Shown one piece after another: positions 1-8,319 of a DNA stretch of 64,000 nt. The DNA is taken from assembly GCF_016714275.1 (NCBI RefSeq), contig NZ_JADJNP010000004.1, positions 558,001-622,000 of the forward strand, written 5' to 3'. The stretch's first letter is position 1. Every line of letters begins with the position of its first letter. Below the pieces are notes generated by a model that saw nothing but the letters and a program-made list of their open reading frames with translations, did no database searches and was not told the DNA's origin. Made by a program: the position numbers and the translations under genes. The DNA comes from Tessaracoccus sp. Its GTDB lineage: Bacteria; Actinomycetota; Actinomycetes; Propionibacteriales; Propionibacteriaceae.

Positions 1-1
1 G

Positions 2-202
2 ACCCCGGCGGAGCGCGCCGTGCGCTTCTTCGAGGCCGGCGGCGACCTGGCGATCAACGCGAACCCCGCGATCATGTCGGCCATGGCCGACGCGACGCTG
101 CAGAAGGCCGAGGGCGACACCGCGTTCGCGGCGCGGGTCGAGGAGTCGACCGCGCGCGTCCTTCAGCTGAAGGAAGACGCGGGCCTCCTCACCTGCGGCT
201 GA
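2..202 (+). CDS. C-terminal end of a GH3 beta-N-acetylhexosaminidase-like protein (partial)
   Basis: Only the last 66 codons lie in the window; the reading frame is open at the left edge. The text runs through a GGDLAINANP segment and ends in a helix of the form VEESTARVLQLKEDAGLL, which resembles the C-terminal end of the catalytic domain of family 3 glycoside hydrolases of the NagZ type, where the protein finishes soon after a conserved RVL-LK helix. The active-site residues are upstream and not visible. The substrate therefore cannot be judged. A GH3 family call is likely; the hexosaminidase subgroup is a guess from this short tail. Confidence 0.6.
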   Translation, partial: TPAERAVRFFEAGGDLAINANPAIMSAMADATLQKAEGDTAFAARVEESTARVLQLKEDAGLLTCG

Positions 203-272
203 CGGCCTCGCCAGTCGATTGGCGCCCCTGGTGCCCGGGGGCCGAGCAGCTGAACCGGCTATCCCGCGTCAC

Positions 273-301
273 ACGTATCATACATTCAATGTATGATACG
301 T
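273..301. promoter_or_regulatory. 29-bp perfect palindrome overlapping the ATPase promoter
   Basis: Two 13-base arms, ACGTATCATACAT and its exact reverse complement, are separated by three bases (TCA). The right arm contains TATGAT at 292-297, which is a good -10 hexamer and sits seven bases before the ATG at 305. The site is AT-rich in a GC-rich setting. A dimeric repressor bound here would cover the core promoter, so this is read as an operator; the protein that binds it is not known. Confidence 0.65.
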
Positions 302-304
302 CGC

Positions 305-1756
305 ATGAGGGATAAGTCGGCATTGGGGTTCTACGGGCGCCGACGGGTGCTTGAGGACCTGGCGGCGCACTTAGCGATCGTGGCGCGCACGGGAACCGGG
401 CGTGCGATCGCGATACGTGGGCGCCGTCAGATCGGGAAGTCCACGGCGGTGGAGCGGTTCCTGGAGGCGGCCGACGTGCCTTCGGTCTTCGTGACCGCCG
501 TCTTCGGTGCGGGGACGGTGAGACAGCTCGCGGACGCCACCAGCGCGATCGGCGACGCGCGACGCCGGCTGCCGCATGCCGAGGTGCTTGCGCAGAGCCC
601 CGCCTCGTCGTGGCGGGAATGGCTCGGACGGGTCGCACTGGCCGCCCAAGACGGACCCATCGTCGTCGTCCTCGATGAGTTCCCCTGGTTCGTGGCGGCG
701 GACCCGACGCTGGAGGGCGAACTCCAGGCGCAATGGGACCGCGTCCTGGAACGGCTTCCCGTGCTGCTGGTCCTGATCGGATCGGATATCGCCATGATGG
801 ACCGCCTTGCGACGCATGGTCGGCCGCTTTTCGGCCGCCTTCAGCAGATGGTGATGCCCGCGCTGGACCCCGCCGACATCGCCGAAGCGCTGCCTGGGGC
901 CAGCCCCATGGAGGTCTTCGACAGCTACCTGATCACTGGGGGGTACCCGCGCCTGGTGACCGAGCTCGCGCGCTCGGACGGCTCGCCCACCGACTTTGTC
1001 CGAGCTTCACTGACCGATCCGTTCAGCCCACTGATCACGACGGGGCGGTTGACGCTCGACGCCGAGTTCCCCGACGGGCCGATGTCATTTCAGGTGCTCT
1101 CCGCGATCGGCGCCGACGATGCCGCGAGCCCGGGATTCATGGACATCCTCGGAGCCATCGGCGACCCGGAAGGCCGCAAACGCGTCGAGACGGCGATCAC
1201 CAGGGCGCTCAAGACGCTGACCGAGGACAAGCAGTTGATCGAGCGGGAACAGCCCGCCTGGGCGGCGCCGAACTCTCGCGTGCGCCGCTACCGGATCGCC
1301 GATCCCTACCTGCGGTTCTGGTTCCGGTACGTCGAACGCCAGGTGGACCTGATCGCGCGGGGCCGCGCGGACCTCGCCATCAACGCCTTCGACCGCGATT
1401 GGGCGAGCTGGCGCGGGCGCAGCATTGAGCCCGTGGTCCGGCAGACGGTTCTCAGGCTGGCCGCGCAAGACCCCCGCCTGGCTGGTGTCGAACAGGTGGC
1501 GCCGTGGTGGGTCCGTGACAACAGCGTGGAGGTGGATGTCGTCGCCTGCGCCCGCGAGACCACCGCGATGGTGGGCACGATCAAGTGGCGCGCCGACGGC
1601 GGCGTGAGCGAGCGTGAGATCGACGCGCTCCGCGTCGCGAGGATGCGGATTCCTCGCTCCGAGGACGCCTTGCTGGCGGCCATCAGTCCCGGAGGAGAGG
1701 CGCCGCGAGGCGCCGACCTCGCACTCAGCGCCGCCGACTTGCTGTCCGCGTGGTGA
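305..1756 (+). CDS. AAA ATPase of the ATPase_2/DUF234 (COG1672-like) family
   Basis: The 483-residue protein has a Walker A motif GRRQIGKST (residues 39-47) and a Walker B strand ending in LDEFPWF (Asp124, Glu125), as in the archaeal-type ATPase family. The C-terminal third, from about residue 310, contains RYRIADPYLRFWFRYV, the hallmark of the DUF234 region, which is related to a restriction-like nuclease fold in some members. The cellular role of this family is not established. The ATG at 305 is preferred over an in-frame ATG at 293 because the latter lies inside the palindrome and upstream of the expected transcript start. It stands alone, and its promoter palindrome suggests autoregulation or control by an unlinked repressor. 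Such genes are often accessory. Confidence 0.75.
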   Translation: MRDKSALGFYGRRRVLEDLAAHLAIVARTGTGRAIAIRGRRQIGKSTAVERFLEAADVPSVFVTAVFGAGTVRQLADATSAIGDARRRLPHAEVLAQSPASSWREWLGRVALAAQDGPIVVVLDEFPWFVAADPTLEGELQAQWDRVLERLPVLLVLIGSDIAMMDRLATHGRPLFGRLQQMVMPALDPADIAEALPGASPMEVFDSYLITGGYPRLVTELARSDGSPTDFVRASLTDPFSPLITTGRLTLDAEFPDGPMSFQVLSAIGADDAASPGFMDILGAIGDPEGRKRVETAITRALKTLTEDKQLIEREQPAWAAPNSRVRRYRIADPYLRFWFRYVERQVDLIARGRADLAINAFDRDWASWRGRSIEPVVRQTVLRLAAQDPRLAGVEQVAPWWVRDNSVEVDVVACARETTAMVGTIKWRADGGVSEREIDALRVARMRIPRSEDALLAAISPGGEAPRGADLALSAADLLSAW

Positions 1757-1779
1757 GGCGCGGGCGTTAGCCTTGGCTG

Positions 1780-2343
1780 GTGTTGCTCGTGATCTTTGGA
1801 CCGCCCGCGGTCGGCAAGATGACCGTCGGGCGCGCGGTCTGCGCGCGCTCGGATTTCCGGCTTTTCCACAATCACATGACGATCGAGCCGCTCGCGGAGA
1901 CGTTCGGTTATGGGTCGCCGCAGTTCAACAGGCTCAATGAGGCGTTCCGCGCTCAGGTACTTGAGGAGGCGGCGGCGAGCGGCATCGACCTTCTCTTCAC
2001 GGTGGTCTGGGGCCTCGATCTCGAGGAGGATCTTGAGCTGACGAGGAGGAACGTCGCCATCTTCGACGGGGATGTCGCTTTCGTCGAGCTGCGCGCCAGC
2101 CTCGATACGCGGCTGGGGCGTAACCACACGCCGGAGCGGTTGGCGGACAAGCGGTCCAAGCGCGACGTGGCGTGGTCCGACGACAACGTGCGCTCCATGG
2201 AAGTGCACCTGATGACCTCGGAGCGCCCCAGTGTCGCCGACGAGTTGCTGACCGCGTACCCGCACCTCGTGCTCGACAACACCGGGCTTTCGGCCGCGCA
2301 GTCCGCCGACAAGATCGTCTCCTGGCTTGCGGGTAGCCGTTAA
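1780..2343 (+). CDS. Small P-loop kinase-like protein (AAA_18/shikimate kinase-like)
   Basis: A 187-residue protein that starts almost directly with a Walker A motif, GPPAVGKMT (residues 7-15), followed by an HNHMTIEP segment typical of small nucleotide-dependent kinases annotated as AAA family ATPase or shikimate kinase-like. A later basic stretch (RLADKRSKRD) could be the lid region. The GTG start at 1780 follows TAGCCT by six bases, so the message is probably leaderless. The substrate is unknown. It is not linked by function to the ATPase upstream, although both lie on the same strand 23 bases apart. Confidence 0.6.
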   Translation: MLLVIFGPPAVGKMTVGRAVCARSDFRLFHNHMTIEPLAETFGYGSPQFNRLNEAFRAQVLEEAAASGIDLLFTVVWGLDLEEDLELTRRNVAIFDGDVAFVELRASLDTRLGRNHTPERLADKRSKRDVAWSDDNVRSMEVHLMTSERPSVADELLTAYPHLVLDNTGLSAAQSADKIVSWLAGSR

Positions 2344-2347
2344 GAGC

Positions 2348-2379
2348 TGGCTATTCCACCAGTTCTGGTGGAATAGCCA
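2348..2379. terminator. 15-bp perfect hairpin between convergent genes
   Basis: Arms TGGCTATTCCACCAG and its exact complement are separated by only two bases. The hairpin lies four bases after the stop of the P-loop kinase gene and 64 bases beyond the stop of the minus-strand membrane gene, so it could end transcription in both directions. There is no T-tract, as is usual for actinobacterial terminators. Short TTAAGAG repeats lie on both sides (2340-2346 and 2384-2390). Confidence 0.65.
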
Positions 2380-2443
2380 ACCCTTAAGAGGTGCCACCTA
2401 ACCGCGGGACCTCTCGCGACTCCGCAGGATCAGCCGAAGACCC

Positions 2444-3256
2444 CTACAGGTGCACCGCGGCGCGGGCGAAGCGCATCGCGCCGGAGGACAGCGTCCCGAA
2501 CTGGCCGAACATCAGCCTCAGGCCGAGGAAGAGCACGATCGCGTCCGACGTCACGATCTGGCCGCCCAGGACCCGGGCGAAGACGACGATCAGCGTCACC
2601 AACAGGCCGGCGGTGCCGACGAACGCCCCGATCTCCGAGTGCTTGATCCGCGTGCCGACCCGGTCCGGGATCGCGACGGCCTCCGGGGTCCATCGCGTCT
2701 CGAGATAGTCGCGCTGCAGCCGAAGCTGACGCTGGTAGAGCCAGGAGATGGCCGCGAGCGATGCTGCTGCGACCACGGCGCCGACGATCCCTGTGATGGG
2801 ATCGAACGCGAAGAACAGCGCGGCGAACATGGCGATCTGGACGACGGCCGACGAGACGTTGGACATCTCGAAAGCGACCGCCCACTGCCAACTCTCCTTG
2901 TTCGGCGGAACGCCGGAACCGGCCGCCTGGAAGCCTGACCGGAAGACCCGTACGCGCACGATCTTGATGAGATGGTGGGCTGACCGCGTGACAGCCAGTG
3001 CGAGGAAGAACACCACGATCTGCCACACCACGCGCAGCGGGTTCGCGGCGAACTGTCCGGGGCCGTCGGTGATGATGCCGGAGAACAGCCGGACGGCCAG
3101 CATCTCGGTGATCGGGATCACCGCGAACAGCAGGACAAGGAGGCTCACCTTCAGCCGGCTTCTTGCATCGGTGAACAACCGCCCCGAGACGGTGAGGACG
3201 TGCCTAAACACCGGCACTCGAACGCCGCGCCGTCCCCGGCATGTCGCCTCTCGCAC
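2444..3256 (-). CDS. Membrane protein resembling an ABC exporter transmembrane domain
   Basis: A 270-residue protein with about five hydrophobic segments (near residues 35-60, 75-95, 135-175 and 210-255) arranged like the membrane half of a type IV ABC exporter, but with no nucleotide-binding domain after it. It starts nine bases after the stop of the glycosyltransferase/pyruvyltransferase gene, so the two are probably co-transcribed and it may help export or assemble the same glycan. The GTG start is weakly supported, as no clear ribosome site is visible and in-frame GTG codons follow shortly after. The function is unknown. Confidence 0.5.
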   Translation of the reverse strand: MREATCRGRRGVRVPVFRHVLTVSGRLFTDARSRLKVSLLVLLFAVIPITEMLAVRLFSGIITDGPGQFAANPLRVVWQIVVFFLALAVTRSAHHLIKIVRVRVFRSGFQAAGSGVPPNKESWQWAVAFEMSNVSSAVVQIAMFAALFFAFDPITGIVGAVVAAASLAAISWLYQRQLRLQRDYLETRWTPEAVAIPDRVGTRIKHSEIGAFVGTAGLLVTLIVVFARVLGGQIVTSDAIVLFLGLRLMFGQFGTLSSGAMRFARAAVHL

Positions 3257-3265
3257 GCATCCGAC

Positions 3266-5104
3266 TCAAGAGACGAGCCGTCCGGTCGTGACCGTCTCCG
3301 TGTAGCAGGAGAGCGCGTCGCGGACGGCGCTCTCGACGTCGTCCAGTACCTCGGAGCGCACCCTGATGTCGCTCACCAGCGACTCGAGCGACAGTTTCCT
3401 CAAGTCGAACCCGACCTTCTGCGGAATCAACTCCCTGGCGATCCCGACGCCGCGCGCGTAGTCGGTGTATTTCATCCCGGAACCGTGTACGGAGGTCTCT
3501 AGGCCGGCGAACGTCACGAGCCCCGCAGGGATGCCGTAGCTGTGGCATGCGATGAGGATGTGCATGGCGCTCGTGATCACGTAGTCGTACTCGTTCAGCC
3601 GCCGGAGGAGGCCGGCGATGTCGTCGGGAGCGCTCACGAGGACGCTCAACTCGTCGACGTTGTCCGGGAGCGTCAGCGAGACGCCCACATGCGTGAAGTG
3701 GCGCACCACCGCCACGCGGCCGTTCGTCACGCCGCGTTGGACGGGGAGGAGCCGGGACACGAGGATGCCCGGGTCGCCGAAGCGTTCGACGACAGGTCCT
3801 CCGACGGCCGCGATGGCCTGCGCGGTCAGAGGACCGCGCACCGACACATACCGGGCCGGCACGCCGGTGGCGGTGTCCATGCTGGAGATGCCGGTGCCGA
3901 CGACGATGGAGTCGGCCTTGATGAACCGACCGACCGATCCGACGGCGACCAGGTGCGGAGCGCTCGACCTCGCGGTCAACGACTGGTATTGCACGGCCGT
4001 CTCGCCGGTACGCGCCACGACCAGCGGGCTCAGCCAGTCGCCGAAGTTGCCCGGGAACGGCCGGACCCACCACGCGAGACGGGCGGCGTCGGTCGTATCC
4101 GCCAGGCCTTCCGCGGTGCGGTAGTGGGCGAAGCTCCTCGCGGCACTGTGAGCGTCGCGCTCCGACGCCGTCGGCGTCGAACTGCTCGCCAGCCGCTCGT
4201 AGATGCTCGCGACCTGATCGGTCTCGCCGCGCTGACCTGCCATGACCATGGCTTGTGTTAGCCGCGACCGGGCCGCGCTGGAGGTGGGCTGCGTCGGATG
4301 GGCGTCGGCTCCGCCGGTGAGCAGATGCGTCACCCCGGACCGGTCAGCGACGCGCCGGAGCATGCCCGAGGTCTTCGCGGGCATCCAGGCGTGTACCTTC
4401 TTCGCCCCCTGCAGCGCGCGCCGCCGCGCAATGTCGGCAAGCGAGCGCATGGTCGGCCGTCCGGTGCCCGTCACCGACGCGTGCTGGGCCACCTTCCCCT
4501 TGAACTCTGAGACGTTTCCGCTGGAACCGAAGACGAAGAAGGGCGAGACGGTGCCGTCGGGCGCCCCACGCCCGACGATGGCGGGGGAGGGGAGCATCTG
4601 GAACGTCAGGTTGTCGGCCTTTGCGCGCCACGCCTCCTCGAAGAAGTAGTCGTCGGTGGCCTTGATGTCGGTGGATGCCTCCCTTCGAGCCGCTTCTGCG
4701 ATGAACGCCCGGCCGCCCGGCGTCGCGTTGATGCCCAGGAACGTCGGCTCCCAGAACCTCGTTCGACGCCCGTATCCGATCGTCAACGGGCTGCCGAAGC
4801 CTCGCTGGAAGCCGAGCAGGTCGGCCGTCGAGTGGCGCACGTAGTCGGGGATGTCGAGGAGCCGGCAGTCGACGTCGATCCAGAACACCCTGTCGTTCGG
4901 GTGGGACTCGCACACGCGCACGACGAAGGGGATCTTCTTGCGGCAGATGTCTGCCCAGTCCGTGCCTTCCGGCTTCTCGATCTCCTCGAGCACGGAGTGC
5001 ACGCCGAGGCGGTCGAGGTCGGACCGCAGGGCGTCGGCGCTCGACCGGTAGTAGTCGTCGCCGGTGTAGAAGGAGCAGATGACGATGCCGTCAAGGGTGT
5101 TCAT
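3266..5104 (-). CDS. Glycosyltransferase-like domain fused to a polysaccharide pyruvyl transferase domain
   Basis: This 612-residue protein has two parts. Residues 1 to about 210 look like a sugar-nucleotide transferase of the GT-A type, with the acidic motif FWIDVDC (Asp77, Asp79) in the position of the metal-binding DXD. Residues from about 335 to 590 match the polysaccharide pyruvyl transferase family, with GNFGDWLSPL, SVRGPLT and FGDPGIL. A variable linker of some 120 residues joins them. The likely role is building a pyruvylated or otherwise acidic surface glycan in the cytoplasm. An AGAGGAA ribosome site lies eight bases before the ATG. The upstream region holds direct repeats and poly-G runs. 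The two-domain fusion is an inference from sequence motifs. Confidence 0.6.
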   Translation of the reverse strand: MNTLDGIVICSFYTGDDYYRSSADALRSDLDRLGVHSVLEEIEKPEGTDWADICRKKIPFVVRVCESHPNDRVFWIDVDCRLLDIPDYVRHSTADLLGFQRGFGSPLTIGYGRRTRFWEPTFLGINATPGGRAFIAEAARREASTDIKATDDYFFEEAWRAKADNLTFQMLPSPAIVGRGAPDGTVSPFFVFGSSGNVSEFKGKVAQHASVTGTGRPTMRSLADIARRRALQGAKKVHAWMPAKTSGMLRRVADRSGVTHLLTGGADAHPTQPTSSAARSRLTQAMVMAGQRGETDQVASIYERLASSSTPTASERDAHSAARSFAHYRTAEGLADTTDAARLAWWVRPFPGNFGDWLSPLVVARTGETAVQYQSLTARSSAPHLVAVGSVGRFIKADSIVVGTGISSMDTATGVPARYVSVRGPLTAQAIAAVGGPVVERFGDPGILVSRLLPVQRGVTNGRVAVVRHFTHVGVSLTLPDNVDELSVLVSAPDDIAGLLRRLNEYDYVITSAMHILIACHSYGIPAGLVTFAGLETSVHGSGMKYTDYARGVGIARELIPQKVGFDLRKLSLESLVSDIRVRSEVLDDVESAVRDALSCYTETVTTGRLVS

Positions 5105-5147
5105 GGGCGCGTTCCTCTGCGCTCGCGTCGATCAGGGGGCCGGACCT

Positions 5148-5192
5148 CTAGGGAAGTACTGAGCAGTCGGTGCTTCCCTAGGGAAGTACTGA
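5148..5192. repeat. Tandem CTAGGGAAGTACTGA repeats upstream of the glycan gene
   Basis: The 15-base unit occurs at 5148-5162 and again at 5178-5192, exactly 30 bases apart, about three helical turns. The second copy joins an overlapping palindrome CTTCCCTAGGGAAG at 5173-5186. A related unit, TCGGTGCTTCCCTAG, occurs at 5167-5181 and 5331-5345. Position and phasing suggest binding sites for a regulator of the minus-strand glycan genes. Confidence 0.5.
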
Positions 5193-5205
5193 TCAATGGG
5201 GTGCC

Positions 5206-5226
5206 GGGGGGGGGGGGCCGGGGGGG
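5206..5226. repeat. Poly-G tracts (12 and 7 G)
   Basis: A run of twelve G (5206-5217) is followed by CC and a run of seven G (5220-5226). It lies about 100 bases upstream of the glycosyltransferase/pyruvyltransferase start. Such runs can change length by slipped replication and so alter promoter strength. Run length may also be a sequencing artefact. Confidence 0.6.
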
Positions 5227-5387
5227 AGGAGAGCTGGGCTCCAGATCTGAGGGTGCTATTGGACACAACGCCGAAGATATTGAGAGTTCAGATCGCCCGA
5301 TCTGGTGCGCCGCGGCCGGTGCCCGATTGGTCGGTGCTTCCCTAGTGCCCGGAGCAGGGCGTGAAAGCCCGAGGGAGGGGAGAGGGG

Positions 5388-5437
5388 GCTCTCTATACGC
5401 GAGCCGGCGCCGGTGGCCTGGCTCGCGTATAGAGAGC
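5388..5437. terminator. 18-bp hairpin downstream of pstB
   Basis: An 18-base arm containing CTCTCTATACGCGAGCC pairs exactly with its partner at 5420-5437 around a 14-base loop. It lies 57 bases after the pstB stop and is the obvious terminator of the pst operon. Both arms resemble those of the hairpin at 27633-27695 after typA, suggesting a repeated terminator element. Confidence 0.7.
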
Positions 5438-5493
5438 TGTGTAGGAGGCGCGGCCCGGGAGGGGGGGCGACCGGAGCGCGCCGGCTTGGGGGA

Positions 5494-6273
5494 TCAGCCG
5501 AAACGGCCGGTGATGTAGTCCTCCGTGGCCTTCTGGTCGGGGTTGTGGAAGATCTTCTCGGTGGGACCCATCTCGATCAGCTCGCCGGGCTTGCCGTGTT
5601 CCTTCAGGTTGAAGAACGCCGTCTGGTCCGACACGCGCGCGGCCTGTTGCATGTTGTGCGTCACGATGACGACGGTGTAGGTCTCCTTGAGTTCCTTGAT
5701 CAGGTCCTCGATCGCGAGGGTCGAGATCGGGTCGAGCGCGGAGCAGGGCTCGTCCATCAGCAGGACGTCGGGGGAGACGGCGATGGCGCGGGCGATGCAC
5801 AGGCGCTGCTGCTGGCCGCCCGAAAGGCCGGAGCCGGGGCGATCCAGGCGGTCCTTGACCTCGTTCCACAGGTTGGCGCCGCGCAGGGACTTCTCGACGA
5901 GGGCGTCGGCGTCGGAACGGCTGATGCGGGAGTTGTTCAACCGCACGCCCGCCAGGATGTTCTCGCGGATGCTCATCGTGGGGAAAGGGTTGGGGCGCTG
6001 GAACACCATGCCGACCTGGCGTCGGACCCTCACCGGGTCAACGGCCTTGTCGTACAGGTCGACGCCATCGAGCAGCACCTCGCCGGTGCAGTACGCGCCC
6101 GGGATGACCTCGTGCATCCGGTTCAGCGACCGCAGCACGGTGGACTTCCCGCAGCCCGACGACCCGATGAAGGCCGTCACCGCGCGCGGCTCGATCACCA
6201 TGTTGACGGAGTTTACGGCGTGGAACTTGCCGTAGTAGATGTTGAGATCCTTGATCTCGATGCGCTTGGACAT
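5494..6273 (-). CDS. pstB: Phosphate ABC transporter ATP-binding protein PstB
   Basis: The 259-residue ATPase powers the high-affinity phosphate importer. It shows Walker A GSSGCGKST (37-45), the PstB-typical FQRPNPFPTMSI Q-loop, the signature LSGGQQQR and the Walker B LLMDEPCSALDP, with a THNMQQA switch. Length and motifs match PstB closely. It is the last gene of pstSCAB, 15 bases after pstA, and is followed by a strong hairpin. No phoU gene follows, unlike the classic enterobacterial operon. Confidence 0.97.
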   Translation of the reverse strand: MSKRIEIKDLNIYYGKFHAVNSVNMVIEPRAVTAFIGSSGCGKSTVLRSLNRMHEVIPGAYCTGEVLLDGVDLYDKAVDPVRVRRQVGMVFQRPNPFPTMSIRENILAGVRLNNSRISRSDADALVEKSLRGANLWNEVKDRLDRPGSGLSGGQQQRLCIARAIAVSPDVLLMDEPCSALDPISTLAIEDLIKELKETYTVVIVTHNMQQAARVSDQTAFFNLKEHGKPGELIEMGPTEKIFHNPDQKATEDYITGRFG

Positions 6274-6288
6274 GGATGTGCTTTCTCT

Positions 6289-7362
6289 CTACCGGCCGGC
6301 CTTGGGTGCGAACTTGGCGGCGATGATGCGGCCGATCAGGTTCAGTCCCATGACGATCAGGATCAGGGTGAGTGCGCCGGCCCAGGCGCGGTCGATGTAC
6401 GGGGTGGGGTCGGCGCCGGGTGTCGTGTATTCGTAGTAGACGAACACCGGCAGCGTGGCCATGGGGTTCGCGAACGGGTTGACGTTCATCGACGCCGTGA
6501 TGCCTGCGGTGACGAGCAGCGGGGCAGTCTCGCCGATGATGCGGGCGATGCCCAGCACGACGCCGGTCACGATGCCGGCTAGCGACGTCGGCAGCACGAC
6601 CCGCCAGATGGTGCGGTACTTCGGCACACCGAGCGCGTAGGAGGCCTCGCGTAGCTCGTTGGGCACGAGCCGCAGCATCTCCTCGGTGGAGCGCACGATG
6701 GTGGGGATCATGAGCACCGACAGCGCGCACGCGCCGGCGAGGCCGTTGTTGGTGCCGGGGCCTATCAGGATCGAGAAGATCGTGTATGCGAAGAGACCCG
6801 CGACGATCGAGGGGATGCCCGTCATGACGTCGACGAAGAACCGGATGGAGTGCGCCAGCCTGCCCTTCTGCCCGTACTCGACGAGGTAGATGGCCGTCAT
6901 GATGCCGATGGGAACCGAGATCAGTGTCGCGAGGCCCGTGATGATGAGGGTGCCCCAGATGGCGTGGACGGCGCCGCCGCCTTCACCGACGACGTTGCGC
7001 ATGGACGAGTTGAAGAACAGGCCGTCGAGGCGTGCGATGCCTTTGCTGAGCGTCCCCCAGATCACCGAGATGAGCGGGAAGAGGGCAAGCAGGAACGCGC
7101 CGGTGATGATGTAGCGAAACAGCCGATCCTTGGCCTTGCGGATGCCCTCGACGGCGGCCGAGAGAGCGAAGCCTGCGGCGAGGAAGACCAGCGAGCCGAG
7201 CGCGAGGCCGGAGAGCCAGGAGGCGGCCCCGAACAGCGCGAGCAGGCCGAAGCTGGCGGCGTAGGCCGCGACCAGGAGCAGCGGGATGGTCGTCGTCGGG
7301 AGTTGGGCCGACGTCAGGATGTTGCGGCGCTTCGTGACGGTGTCGGCGACGGCGGTGGACAT
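6289..7362 (-). CDS. pstA: Phosphate ABC transporter permease PstA
   Basis: A 357-residue permease with six or more membrane segments and the type I importer loop LREASYALGVPKYRTIWRVVLP that docks on PstB. Two additional N-terminal hydrophobic segments precede the permease core, common in actinobacterial PstA. The ATG at 7362 shares its A with the pstC stop (TGATG), so the two are translationally coupled; the open frame extends further upstream but only as a shadow of pstC. Confidence 0.95.
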   Translation of the reverse strand: MSTAVADTVTKRRNILTSAQLPTTTIPLLLVAAYAASFGLLALFGAASWLSGLALGSLVFLAAGFALSAAVEGIRKAKDRLFRYIITGAFLLALFPLISVIWGTLSKGIARLDGLFFNSSMRNVVGEGGGAVHAIWGTLIITGLATLISVPIGIMTAIYLVEYGQKGRLAHSIRFFVDVMTGIPSIVAGLFAYTIFSILIGPGTNNGLAGACALSVLMIPTIVRSTEEMLRLVPNELREASYALGVPKYRTIWRVVLPTSLAGIVTGVVLGIARIIGETAPLLVTAGITASMNVNPFANPMATLPVFVYYEYTTPGADPTPYIDRAWAGALTLILIVMGLNLIGRIIAAKFAPKAGR

Positions 7363-8303
7363 CAGTTGGCTCCCGAGAACTCGGCCCGTCGGGCGACGAT
7401 GGCACGGGCTGCCATGTTCACGCCGAGGGTGATGACGAAGAGGATCAGGCCGGAGGCGATCAGCTGGTTCACGCCCAGGCCGTAGGCCTCGGGGAACTGC
7501 AGCGCGATGTTCGCGGCGATCGAGTTCGGGTTCGACGACGTCAGCAGCTGCAGATGGAACCCGGCGCCGGGGGAGAGAACCATCGCAACGGCCATGGTCT
7601 CGCCGAGCGCCCGGCCGAGGCCGAGCATGCACGCCGATACGATGCCCGGCATGGCGAAGGGAAGGACGGCCTGACGGATCATCTCCCAGCGGGTGGCGCC
7701 GAGGGCGAGGGAGGCCTCCTCGTGCAGGCGAGGCGTCTGCAGGAACACCTCGCGGCTGATGGCGGTGATGATCGGAAGCACCATCACGGCCAGCACAAGT
7801 GCCGCCGTCAGGATGGTGCGGCCGGTGCCCGAGGCCTTGCCGCCGAAGAAGTAGCTGAGCACGAAGACGTCACCGAAGGTGCGGTTCAGCCAGGCGTAGG
7901 CCGGCAGCAGCATCGGCGCGAGCACGTTGATGCCCCACAGGCCGAAGACGACCGACGGCACGGCCGCCAGCAGGTCGATGATGTAGCCCAACCCCTGCGC
8001 GAGCCGGCGCGGGGCGTAGTGCGAGATGAACAGCGCGACGCCGATCGCGACAGGGACGGCGAACAGCATCGCGAGGAAGGCGGCCCAGACCGTGCCGAGG
8101 GCGAGCGGGATCACCCATGACCAGAACGGGCCGTAGGGGAGTTCCTCAGCGGAGGCGAAAAGGGCGGGCAGCGAGAGGCCGATCAGGAAGAGGGCCACCG
8201 CCGCGAGGATGACGAGGATGCCGGAGCCGGAGACGGTGGCGACGCGCCTGAACAGCGCGTCGCCGAACCGCCTCCGGTCCTTCTTGAGGGAGTCGACGCT
8301 CAC
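7362..8303 (-). CDS. pstC: Phosphate ABC transporter permease PstC
   Basis: A 313-residue permease with six predicted membrane spans. The segment LHEEASLALGATRWEMIRQAVLP is the EAA-type coupling loop, and GRALGETMAVAMV is characteristic of PstC. The GTG start lies 16 bases after the pstS stop and its last base is shared with the pstA start. With PstA it forms the channel through which PstS-bound phosphate enters. Confidence 0.95.
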   Translation of the reverse strand: MSVDSLKKDRRRFGDALFRRVATVSGSGILVILAAVALFLIGLSLPALFASAEELPYGPFWSWVIPLALGTVWAAFLAMLFAVPVAIGVALFISHYAPRRLAQGLGYIIDLLAAVPSVVFGLWGINVLAPMLLPAYAWLNRTFGDVFVLSYFFGGKASGTGRTILTAALVLAVMVLPIITAISREVFLQTPRLHEEASLALGATRWEMIRQAVLPFAMPGIVSACMLGLGRALGETMAVAMVLSPGAGFHLQLLTSSNPNSIAANIALQFPEAYGLGVNQLIASGLILFVITLGVNMAARAIVARRAEFSGAN

Positions 8304-8319
8304 GTAGCTGGTCGCCCTG

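Larger units (their letters stand above)
5105..5493. other. Intergenic region between pstB and the glycan gene
   Basis: No gene is supported in these 389 bases. The left part holds the direct repeats and poly-G runs that belong to the promoter side of the minus-strand glycan gene. The middle contains a distant pair CCAGATC (5241-5247) and GATCTGG (5299-5305). The right part holds a long hairpin that follows pstB. Confidence 0.6.
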
